Below, piece after piece: positions 1-5,088 of a DNA stretch of 6,335 nucleotides (position 1 is the first letter of the stretch; every line of letters begins with the position of its first letter). Location: positions 1 through 6,335 of the forward strand of contig JAUWYU010000088.1 of the NCBI GenBank assembly GCA_030615655.1, read 5' to 3'. The stretch is from Dehalococcoidia bacterium. Its GTDB lineage: Bacteria > Chloroflexota > Dehalococcoidia > Dehalococcoidales > RBG-16-60-22. The notes below the pieces were generated by a model, which saw only the letters and a program-made list of their open reading frames with translations, searched no databases and had not been told where the DNA came from. The position numbers and the translations under genes were made by a program.

Positions 1-1
1 G

Positions 2-421
2 GCGCTGCGGAAGCATAAGCTGATTTTACTGATACATGCCTCCGAGCCGGTAGGGCACACCTATCCCGGCAAGGGGACAGTTACCCCGGATATGATTTAC
101 CCGTTCATTACGAATTTTCCCGATTTACCCATAGTCTGCGCCCACTGGGGCGGCGGCTTACCCTTCTATACCCTGATGCCCGAAGTGAGAGAGGCACTGG
201 AAAACGTTTATTTTGACACCGCCGCATCGCCTTTCCTATACCGCCCCGAGATATACAGTCAGGTCAGCCAGCTTGTCGGCACTGAAAGGATTCTCTTCGG
301 CAGTGACTATCCCCTGATGCCGCAGAGTCGGCTGCTACGTGAAATCGATTCCCTGAACATGTCCAAGGAAGCCAGGAGTATGATTCTATCGGGCAACGCC
401 CGCAGATTACTCGGTATTTGA
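2..421 (+). CDS. Amidohydrolase-2 family metal-dependent hydrolase, C-terminal part (5' end outside window)
   Basis: The reading frame is open from the first bases of the window, so this is the last 139 codons of a longer gene. The family (amidohydrolase-related, PF04909 type, as in aminocarboxymuconate-semialdehyde decarboxylase) forms a TIM barrel with one catalytic metal and carries out hydrolysis or decarboxylation in the cytoplasm. Counting from the first visible codon, a strand ending in His12 (LLIHASEP), a second His48 (CAHWGGGLPF) and Asp102 (LFGSDYPLM) match the expected metal-site and catalytic positions of the second half of the barrel. The C-terminal segment SGNARRLLGI matches the usual end of the family (GNAxRLL). 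The N-terminal HxH motif must lie upstream. The substrate cannot be read from this part. An internal ATG at position 92 is not the start, because the homologous His12 segment lies before it. The gene ends 7 bases before thpR and is probably cotranscribed with it. Confidence 0.88.
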   Translation, partial: ALRKHKLILLIHASEPVGHTYPGKGTVTPDMIYPFITNFPDLPIVCAHWGGGLPFYTLMPEVREALENVYFDTAASPFLYRPEIYSQVSQLVGTERILFGSDYPLMPQSRLLREIDSLNMSKEARSMILSGNARRLLGI

Positions 422-428
422 GTTAAAA

Positions 429-1007
429 ATGGAACAGATTCGCTCTTTTATCGCTATCGAACTGACCGAGCAGTTGAGGCTGACAATCAAACGGCTTCAG
501 GAACAGCTAAGGTCGGGGAGTCGAGCCCCGGTGAAGTGGGTCGACCCGAACAGCATTCACCTGACGCTCAAGTTTCTCGGTGATATCGACGCGGGAATAA
601 CAGGCAAGATAACCACGGCGCTGGAAGAGGCTGTCCGCGGGGTACACCCTTTTCACCTGGAGGTAAAGGGTCTGGGAGTCTTCCCTAACCCGAGGCGAGT
701 TAACGTTATCTGGGTGGGGATAAGGGGGGAGGTTGAGAAGCTCAGCCAGCTTCAGCAGCGTGTCGAGTCGAGCCTGGCACCTCTGGGCTTTGTCCGGGAG
801 TCGCGCTCCTTTGCACCTCACCTTACACTAGCGCGTCTTCGTGACCATGCCACGCCAGACGAACGGCAGGACATGGGGCAGCTCATTACGAGCACCGGCT
901 TCGAGACCGGTTGTAGCCTTGGCGTAGGCTCCCTAAATCTGATGAGGAGTCAGCTGACCAGAGAAGGCGCTATTTACAGCCGGATAAGCTCGATAGAGTT
1001 GAAATAG
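429..1007 (+). CDS. thpR: RNA 2',3'-cyclic phosphodiesterase (2'-5' RNA ligase family)
   Basis: The 192-residue length is typical for bacterial ThpR. The 2H phosphoesterase fold is shown by two HxTx motifs, His44-Leu-Thr46-Leu (HLTLKFLG) and His131-Leu-Thr133-Leu (HLTLARL), which supply the two catalytic histidines. Other family marks are the N-terminal RSFIAIEL strand, VKWVDPNSIHLTLKFLG, the central GLGVFPNPRRVNVIWVG strand pair, and SFAPHLTLAR. Members open 2',3'-cyclic phosphates on RNA to 2'-phosphates and can join tRNA halves through 2'-5' bonds in vitro; the cellular role is not settled. The ATG at 429 is chosen because the RSFIAIEL strand begins four residues later, as expected. There is no clear Shine-Dalgarno sequence (upstream bases are TTGAGTTAAAA), so translation may be coupled to the hydrolase stop 7 bases earlier. 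It converges with the dehydrogenase gene, leaving 31 bases between the stops and no clear terminator. Confidence 0.95.
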   Translation: MEQIRSFIAIELTEQLRLTIKRLQEQLRSGSRAPVKWVDPNSIHLTLKFLGDIDAGITGKITTALEEAVRGVHPFHLEVKGLGVFPNPRRVNVIWVGIRGEVEKLSQLQQRVESSLAPLGFVRESRSFAPHLTLARLRDHATPDERQDMGQLITSTGFETGCSLGVGSLNLMRSQLTREGAIYSRISSIELK

Positions 1008-1038
1008 TAATGTCCGGAGGCTGTTTCGGGATTAAGTT

Positions 1039-1932
1039 TCATTCCTTCGGCGGTCTGAAGAACGCAGGAAGTGTAAAAGGCAACTCTTCGCGGGATTTAC
1101 CCCTGGTTAATGTCTCCGGCATAATTTTCGCGAGTTCTTCGGGAGTCCAGCGGCCGTCTTTCCAGAGTATCTGTGACACGGGTGGCGGGTCTGCGAATAT
1201 ACCTACATGGCCGTGCCATACTTCAAAGATACACCCGTTGATATGGTCGGCCGACTCACTAGCCAGATAGGCTACCAGGGCTGCCACATCTTCCGGGCGG
1301 TTTATTTCCACAATCTCGTTCTTAACATTAGCACCCCTCCATGCGGCTATGGGGCGGATTACGTTACAGGTGACTCCGTAACCGGCCATGTCCCGCGCTA
1401 CCGACCGTGAAAACCCTACTATACCTTCCTTAACAGCGGAGTAGGTCGATTGTCCCTGAAAGCCCAGTCCTATGTGGGAAGAGGTATTAATAATCCTGCC
1501 ATAGCCCTGCAGCTTCATGATAGCGCTGGCGGAGCGTGTGCAGAAAAAAGTACCGTAAAGGTGAGTCTTGACCATCGCCTCCCAGTCTTCTGTGGGGACT
1601 TCGTAGACTGGCTGGTTGCGTATGATACCCGCATTATTAACCAGGATATCAATACGCCCGTAGCTGTCGACAGCAGTCCGGATGACATTGTTGGCTCCTT
1701 CTTCTGTGGCCACGCTGTCATAGCATGCGACGGCGGTACCGCCGGCATTCTTGATATCTTCTACAACCCGGTCAGCAGGTTCGCGCGAAACACCCTGACC
1801 GTCATAGGAAGTGCCCAAGTCATTGACTATAACGCAGGCGCCCTGTGCGATCATAGCCATAGCCTCGGCGCGACCCAGCCCGTTGCCGGCGCCTGTAATA
1901 ACAGCTACTCTATCTTTTAGCATTTCTCCCAT
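1039..1932 (-). CDS. Short-chain dehydrogenase/reductase, (3R)-hydroxyacyl-CoA dehydrogenase-like (MFE-2 / 17beta-HSD4 type)
   Basis: This 297-residue Rossmann-fold oxidoreductase has the classical SDR order: cofactor loop TGAGNGLG (13-20), Asp38 after the second strand in VIVNDLG (suggesting NAD preference), NNAG (99-102), and the catalytic set Ser152, Tyr164, Lys168 (YSAVK). The stretches VIVNDLG, a long insert before PADRVVEDIKNAGG, DSV, GRIDILVNNAGI and YGRIINTSS resemble the dehydrogenase domain of multifunctional enzyme 2, which oxidises (3R)-hydroxyacyl-CoA in beta-oxidation. The C-terminal part (IFEVWHGHVG, then WTPEEL) also fits that group and extends about 50 residues past a minimal SDR. 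No hydratase or sterol-carrier domain is attached, so it is a stand-alone enzyme. The loop between Ser152 and Tyr164 is one residue shorter than in FabG. The ATG at 1932 is chosen over a Met three codons later because AAGGA lies 8 bases before it. The exact substrate is inferred. Confidence 0.9.
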   Translation of the reverse strand: MGEMLKDRVAVITGAGNGLGRAEAMAMIAQGACVIVNDLGTSYDGQGVSREPADRVVEDIKNAGGTAVACYDSVATEEGANNVIRTAVDSYGRIDILVNNAGIIRNQPVYEVPTEDWEAMVKTHLYGTFFCTRSASAIMKLQGYGRIINTSSHIGLGFQGQSTYSAVKEGIVGFSRSVARDMAGYGVTCNVIRPIAAWRGANVKNEIVEINRPEDVAALVAYLASESADHINGCIFEVWHGHVGIFADPPPVSQILWKDGRWTPEELAKIMPETLTRGKSREELPFTLPAFFRPPKE

Positions 1933-1998
1933 TATAATTTCCTTGTTCCGGTTGATATCGGATTATTGGTGAATGTAGCAAATGGTTGTTATATATTG

Positions 1999-2027
1999 AT
2001 TGTACAACGCGAGTTATATCAATTCAA
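1999..2027 (-). promoter_or_regulatory. Predicted sigma-70-type promoter for the dehydrogenase gene
   Basis: On the minus strand a TTGAAT -35 box (2022-2027) and a TACAAT -10 box (1999-2004) are separated by exactly 17 bases. Both are one or two changes from consensus. Transcription would begin near 1992 and give a leader of about 60 bases before the ATG at 1932. The heptamer GTTATAT, read on the plus strand, occurs twice around it (1988-1994 and 2013-2019), and ATTGAT (1995-2000) is mirrored by ATCAAT (2018-2023). These repeats could be regulator half-sites, which is inference only. Confidence 0.5.
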
Positions 2028-2065
2028 TGACCTGGTTTTTGGCGATATTCTGTGAACGGGCAGAT

Positions 2066-2084
2066 TGCCAGGTAAATACCGGCA
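2066..2084. repeat. Imperfect palindrome in the divergent intergenic region
   Basis: TGCC-A-GGTA, two bases, then TACC-GGCA forms an inverted repeat of eight pairs interrupted by one unpaired A at 2070. A two-base centre is too tight for a good RNA hairpin, so a protein-binding DNA site is the more natural reading. It lies between the two divergent promoters, about 40 bases upstream of the dehydrogenase -35 box and about 50 upstream of the regulator -35 region. It could serve either gene, or be chance. Confidence 0.25.
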
Positions 2085-2130
2085 GGGCTGAAATTTTACT
2101 AAATGTTTATTTGATGGCGATTGAAATTAA

Positions 2131-2159
2131 TCACTTGTTTAGCCTCAGGCTTTTATAAT
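2131..2159 (+). promoter_or_regulatory. Predicted promoter for the REC-HD-GYP gene
   Basis: A perfect TATAAT -10 box lies at 2154-2159. Seventeen bases upstream the -35 position (2131-2136, TCACTT) is a poor match; TTGTTT at 2135-2140 is better in sequence but only 13 bases away. A strong -10 with a weak -35 suggests dependence on an activator or modest basal activity. Transcription would begin near 2166 and give a leader of roughly 34 bases before the ATG at 2200. The ribosome binding site is AGGGGG at 2185-2190. Confidence 0.5.
2141..2151. promoter_or_regulatory. Candidate operator palindrome AGCCT-C-AGGCT in the promoter spacer
   Basis: This is a perfect five-base inverted repeat around a single central base. 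It sits between the -35 and -10 positions of the predicted promoter for the HD-GYP gene and ends two bases before the TATAAT box. A single-base loop rules out a stable RNA hairpin, and the site would lie upstream of the transcript start anyway. A bound dimer here would block RNA polymerase, so a repressor site is the simplest reading. The bound protein is unknown. Confidence 0.35.
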
Positions 2160-2199
2160 AGGCACAAATAACGAGTAAAACACCAGGGGGTACAGAGAA

Positions 2200-3240
2200 A
2201 TGACTATTCCGAAAGAAAGTATACTACTGGTTGATGATGAAGAAGCTATAAGGTGTATTCTGAATAAAGGCCTGGCCCTGCACGGCTATCGGTGTGATGA
2301 AGCTGAAGATGGTGAGCAAGCTTTAGCGAAATTAAAGATTAACCCGTCCGAGCTCGTTATTCTGGATATTAATATGCCGGGCAAACCGGGGAGCGAGGTG
2401 CTGCCGGATATCACGGCACGTTTTCCCGAGACAGCCGTAATCATGGCCAGCGGCGTTACCGATACCAAGGTTATCGCAAAATGTATTAAGGACGGCGCGC
2501 AGGACTATATAAGCAAGCCGTTTAGATTTGAACAGGTCCTACAGAGTGTCAATGGGACTCTGGACAAGAGGCGGTTGGCGCTCGAAATTCAGCGGTATTT
2601 CCAGGATACGGGGCGGGGAGACAAGCAGAAGCAGGTGGAATCCAGGAAGCTATTTATGGGCGCTATGGAATCGCTCGTAAATACTCTGGAGTCCACGGAC
2701 ACGTATACCAAGGGGCATTCTCAAGCAGTGGCCAAGATTGCCCTGACATTAGGGCAGCAGCTCAGTCTCTCTTCAGAGGAACTGGAAGACCTGCGCTGGG
2801 CGGCTTTACTCCATGACGTTGGTAAAATTGCCATAGACCCGGACATTCTCAACAAACCCGGTGAACTGACATCCAGTGAGTACCGGCATATCATGACGCA
2901 CGCCGTTATCGGCCCCAGCCTGGTCAAGCCGTTCGTGAACGATAGAGTGGTGGCAATCATATCGCACCACCATGACCATTATGATGGCGGTGGGTATGAG
3001 CAGCATGCTAAAGGTAAGGATATTCCTGTGGGAGCCAGGATAGTGGCAGTGGCCGACGCCTATCAGGCAATGACTTCCGACCGTCCTTACCGGCGCGCCA
3101 TGTCCGAGATGGAGGCACTGGAGGAGATGCTGTGGTACAGCGGCTCTCAGTTCGACCCCATCATATCCAACATACTTATTAAGGATGTCCAGCAGAGCGG
3201 CTGCAGGAGACGGTTAAAAAGCATGGGCGCTAATAATTAA
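2200..3240 (+). CDS. Response regulator with HD-GYP output domain, predicted cyclic-di-GMP phosphodiesterase
   Basis: This is a 346-residue cytoplasmic two-domain protein. The receiver domain (about 7-122) has the acidic pocket Asp12-Asp13, phosphoacceptor Asp56 (LVILDINMPG), Ser84 and Lys106 (SKPF). A linker of about 30 charged residues (122-150) leads to the HD-GYP domain (about 150-335). That domain shows TDTYTKGHS (166-174), His205-Asp206 with Lys209 (LLHDVGK), His234, His257-His258 in a triple-His run, and Asp286 in ADAYQAMTSDRPYR, covering the usual metal ligands. The signature that gives the family its name reads DGGGYE (262-267) instead of DGxGYP. Members linearise cyclic-di-GMP to pGpG and GMP, here presumably under control of an unlinked sensor kinase. 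No kinase or GGDEF gene is adjacent. The start is supported by AGGGGG nine bases upstream. A stem-loop follows the stop, so the gene appears to be monocistronic. Confidence 0.94.
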   Translation: MTIPKESILLVDDEEAIRCILNKGLALHGYRCDEAEDGEQALAKLKINPSELVILDINMPGKPGSEVLPDITARFPETAVIMASGVTDTKVIAKCIKDGAQDYISKPFRFEQVLQSVNGTLDKRRLALEIQRYFQDTGRGDKQKQVESRKLFMGAMESLVNTLESTDTYTKGHSQAVAKIALTLGQQLSLSSEELEDLRWAALLHDVGKIAIDPDILNKPGELTSSEYRHIMTHAVIGPSLVKPFVNDRVVAIISHHHDHYDGGGYEQHAKGKDIPVGARIVAVADAYQAMTSDRPYRRAMSEMEALEEMLWYSGSQFDPIISNILIKDVQQSGCRRRLKSMGANN

Positions 3241-3270
3241 GCTGGCCCGGTACGGAATAGATTAAATGTG

Positions 3271-3304
3271 AGGGGGCGGGTAAAAGACCTGTCCCCTTTC
3301 TGTT
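3271..3304 (+). terminator. Stem-loop after the HD-GYP gene, probable intrinsic terminator
   Basis: Positions 3271-3281 pair with 3287-3297 over 11 pairs (nine Watson-Crick, two G-U) around the loop AAAAG. The tail TTCTGTT is only partly T-rich, so termination may be incomplete. The stem starts 30 bases after the HD-GYP stop and lies before the next promoter. Read on the other strand, the right arm gives GGGGACAGGT, which looks like repetitive extragenic elements in other bacteria. A dispersed repeat acting as a terminator is therefore also possible. Confidence 0.6.
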
Positions 3305-3377
3305 GATTACAGGGCCGGAGACCGGAATATTTTCAAAGAAATTCAGTGTCGCCGGTTATATAAAGAGGCCCAGCTAC

Positions 3378-3407
3378 TTGTCAACTACTGATATTCTGGT
3401 GTATACT
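3378..3407 (+). promoter_or_regulatory. Predicted promoter for the zinc-ribbon/comF/hpf unit
   Basis: TTGTCA (3378-3383) and TATACT (3402-3407) are separated by 18 bases, one above the optimum; each box is one or two changes from consensus. The predicted start is near 3414, giving a leader of about 35 bases that contains the strong GGGAGGAGG ribosome binding site at 3435-3443. The preceding stem-loop isolates it from the HD-GYP gene. No other convincing promoter is visible between here and the end of the window. Confidence 0.5.
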
Positions 3408-3448
3408 TACACGGTTAATTCTAAATTTTCGGCTGGGAGGAGGACCCC

Positions 3449-3664
3449 ATGGAACAGATTAATTTTCCCAAGTGTCAGAAGTGCAATTCTGGAGACCTGG
3501 TGCCTCTATCTGATTTTGGCAGTCAAGGGGCATCTATCCATTACAAAGCCTGGGTTTGCACCAATCCTGATTGCGGCTATAACCTTAAAATCAGGAATGG
3601 TGACGTCTATCTCAACGAGCCTATCATGAGCGGCGCGATGCATACCTCTCGTTCCCGGATATAG
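3449..3664 (+). CDS. Small zinc-ribbon protein of unknown function
   Basis: This is a 71-residue soluble protein. Two cysteine knuckles, Cys9-x2-Cys12 (KCQKC) and Cys37-x4-Cys42 (CTNPDC), are 24 residues apart and would bind one zinc ion in a ribbon fold, with the aromatic YKAWVC strand leading into the second knuckle. After the ribbon come a short basic strand (NLKIRNGDVYLN) and a polar tail rich in Ser and Arg. There is no membrane segment or signal peptide. The start is very well supported: AGGAGG ends five bases before the ATG. It is the first gene after the predicted promoter and ends 29 bases before the preferred comF start, so it is probably cotranscribed with comF and hpf. Nucleic-acid or protein binding is typical for such ribbons, but I cannot assign a function. 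The coding call rests on the paired cysteines and the strong ribosome binding site. Confidence 0.82.
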   Translation: MEQINFPKCQKCNSGDLVPLSDFGSQGASIHYKAWVCTNPDCGYNLKIRNGDVYLNEPIMSGAMHTSRSRI

Positions 3665-3693
3665 GGAGTCACCTTTACAACAGTGGATTGCGG

Positions 3694-4404
3694 ATGGCGA
3701 ACGTGCTTCCTCCGTTAACCAAAATCAAGAGGACAGCATTAGACCTGCTTTTCCCAAGGTGGTGCATCAACTGTGGCAGGGAAGGTGATTATATCTGCAG
3801 TTCCTGTCGGGGGTTACTGTCGCTGATAACGCCCCCGGTCTGTCCTATATGCGGCCGGCCCCAATCCGGCGGGATGCTCTGTCCCGGCTGCGCCGACGGG
3901 CAGGCCAAGATAGACGGGATTCGCTCACCATTCGTGTTTGACGGCGTGATACGTCAGGCTATCCATGAGCTGAAGTACCGAAATCTCAGAGCTTTGGCAA
4001 TACCCCTGGCTGAATTGTTGCACGATTATATCGTTGATAACCCGGTGCCGGGGGATATCCTGGTGCCGGTGCCGCTGCACCGGAAAAGGTGGCGAGAGCG
4101 CGGCTACAATCAGTCCGGCTTACTGGCCAGGGAACTGGGCAAGCTCAGCGGTTTACCGGTGGCAGATAACTGTCTCGTTCGGCGTCATCACGCACTTCCC
4201 CAGGCCAGGTCGGCCAGCGTCAGCAAACGGCGGAGCAATGTTGCCGATGCGTTTACCTGCCCCGACGGGAAATTAAAGGACAAGCGGGTGCTGCTCATAG
4301 ATGATGTCGCTACGTCCGGGGCGACCCTCAATACCTGCGCCGGCGTGTTGAAGTCGGCCGGAGCCGCCTCGGTATGGGGACTGGTAATGGCCATAGAGTT
4401 GTAA
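3694..4404 (+). CDS. comF: ComF family protein (phosphoribosyltransferase-like, competence-type)
   Basis: The gene encodes 236 residues, a usual length for ComFC/ComF. The N-terminal part carries four CxxC-type pairs (Cys24/27, 35/38, 50/53, 63/66, counted from the ATG) that would bind zinc. A phosphoribosyltransferase fold follows, with FDGVIRQAIHELKYR (82-96), VPVPLHRKRWRERGYNQ (124-140), QARSAS...RRSNVADAF (170-187) and the PRPP loop LLIDDVATSGAT (200-211, Asp203-Asp204). ComF proteins act in the cytoplasm in uptake or processing of transforming DNA in competent bacteria; many carriers are not known to be competent, and the enzymatic reaction is unknown. Two starts are possible: TTG at 3688 or ATG at 3694. 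I prefer the ATG, with AGTGGA six bases before it; neither has a strong ribosome binding site, so coupling to the zinc-ribbon gene is plausible. The comF-hpf order is common in Firmicutes and related lineages. Confidence 0.93.
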   Translation: MANVLPPLTKIKRTALDLLFPRWCINCGREGDYICSSCRGLLSLITPPVCPICGRPQSGGMLCPGCADGQAKIDGIRSPFVFDGVIRQAIHELKYRNLRALAIPLAELLHDYIVDNPVPGDILVPVPLHRKRWRERGYNQSGLLARELGKLSGLPVADNCLVRRHHALPQARSASVSKRRSNVADAFTCPDGKLKDKRVLLIDDVATSGATLNTCAGVLKSAGAASVWGLVMAIEL

Positions 4405-4455
4405 AGGGATACGGGAAGAACCGGAATAGAACACTATTATCAGGAGCGTGAAACG

Positions 4456-5007
4456 ATGGAGCTACAGATAGCCGGAACCAATGTGGAACTTACGCCAGCG
4501 GTGCAGCGCTACGTTGAACGTAAACTGGGCAAAATCAACAAGCACCTGCCCGGTATTATTGAAACCAAGGTGGAAATTTCAGAGGAAAAAACGCGGTCAC
4601 CGCAGCAGCACTATCTGGTGCGAGTGACGGTAAACAGCGGTGTCGGGGGCGCCGTCTTTCACGGTGAAGAGAGGGGTGAAGACCTGTTCAGGGCGGTTGA
4701 TAAGGTGGCATCCGTTATGACCCGACAGATTGAGGGCCATAAGGGGAAGTTGTACGACAAGGGCAGGGGCAGTTCGCTGGCCCGCGCCGAGTTCAACGAG
4801 GCTGAAGAAACGGCGGAACCTGATAGAAAGCTGGTCAAGACCAAGCGTTTTGCCGTCAAACCGATGTCAGTCGAGGAGGCTACGGAGCAGATGGAACTGC
4901 TCGGGCATAGTTTCTTCCTGTTCTTCGACGCCGATGACGAAGAGGTACGGCTATTATACCGGAGGAACGACGGAAACTACGGCCTGATTGAGCCGGAATT
5001 CGGGTAG
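4456..5007 (+). CDS. hpf: Long-form ribosome hibernation promoting factor (HPF)
   Basis: The 183-residue, two-domain structure identifies the long form. The N-terminal S30AE/RaiA domain (1-100) begins MELQIAGTNVELTPAVQRYV and includes the basic helix ERKLGKINKHLP and the LFRAVDKVASVMTRQIEGHK helix that sits in the 30S decoding region. A charged, flexible linker (about 101-124) leads to the C-terminal dimerisation domain (125-183), with KLVKTKRFAVKPMSVEEA, FFLFFDADDEEVRLLYRR and DGNYGLIEPE. Long HPF proteins dimerise through this tail to pair 70S ribosomes into 100S particles during starvation or stress, protecting idle ribosomes. AGGAG lies nine bases before the ATG. It follows comF by 51 bases with no terminator between, although TATTAT at 4435-4440 could be a weak extra -10 box without a matching -35. 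The family is usually induced in stationary phase; no regulatory site can be pinned down here. Confidence 0.96.
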   Translation: MELQIAGTNVELTPAVQRYVERKLGKINKHLPGIIETKVEISEEKTRSPQQHYLVRVTVNSGVGGAVFHGEERGEDLFRAVDKVASVMTRQIEGHKGKLYDKGRGSSLARAEFNEAEETAEPDRKLVKTKRFAVKPMSVEEATEQMELLGHSFFLFFDADDEEVRLLYRRNDGNYGLIEPEFG

Positions 5008-5018
5008 GCCGAGGTGTT

Positions 5019-5069
5019 GACCAGGGGGTACCTGATGATATACAGTGATTATACCGACCAACCCCGGTC
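5019..5069 (+). other. Possible hairpin in the leader between hpf and the membrane-protein genes
   Basis: GACC (5019-5022) and GGGGT (5025-5029) can pair with ACCCCGGTC (5061-5069), giving nine pairs with a two-base bulge and a loop of about 31 bases. The left arm contains the AGGGGG ribosome-binding-like sequence at 5023-5028. There is no T-run, so this is not an intrinsic terminator. It could modulate translation or mRNA stability downstream, or be chance pairing. Confidence 0.2.
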
Positions 5070-5073
5070 TTGA
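5035..5073 (+). other. Possible 12-codon leader reading frame
   Basis: An ATG at 5035 follows AGGGGG (5023-5028) with six bases of spacing, which is better than the ribosome binding site of the larger gene downstream. The frame runs for 12 codons (MIYSDYTDQPRS) and ends in TGA at 5071-5073, just ahead of the AGGG before the next start at 5089. It may be a translated leader peptide, or the remnant of a ribosome binding site with no function. No biased residue run of the kind seen in amino-acid attenuators is present. Confidence 0.2.
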
Positions 5074-5088
5074 GGGAATAGAGAGTAC

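Noticed and set aside
507..821. A 104-codon minus-strand frame inside thpR
   Set aside because: It lies wholly opposite a gene with both HxTx motifs, and its product is a low-complexity, Arg-rich sequence with no domain.
1008..1038. Possible bidirectional terminator between thpR and the dehydrogenase gene
   Set aside because: Only a three- to four-pair stem (CCG/CGG) can be drawn and there is no T-run on either strand.
1450..1920. A 156-codon open frame on the plus strand, opposite the dehydrogenase gene
   Set aside because: The minus-strand frame has complete SDR motifs. The plus-strand frame has no ribosome binding site or recognisable domain, and long antisense frames are expected opposite a gene of this codon usage.
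3303..3629. A 108-codon plus-strand frame starting before the zinc-ribbon gene
   Set aside because: It starts upstream of the predicted promoter, has no ribosome binding site, and overlaps the zinc-ribbon gene in another frame, where the paired cysteines and AGGAGG site clearly favour the other reading.
4405..4455. Promoter directly ahead of hpf
   Set aside because: TATTAT at 4435 is a fair -10 box, but no -35 box lies at a usable distance; the nearest, TTGTAA, is 30 bases away.
4730..4987. Alternative frame inside hpf
   Set aside because: It overlaps the conserved linker and dimerisation domain of HPF in a shifted frame and gives an Arg/Ser-rich product typical of a shadow frame.
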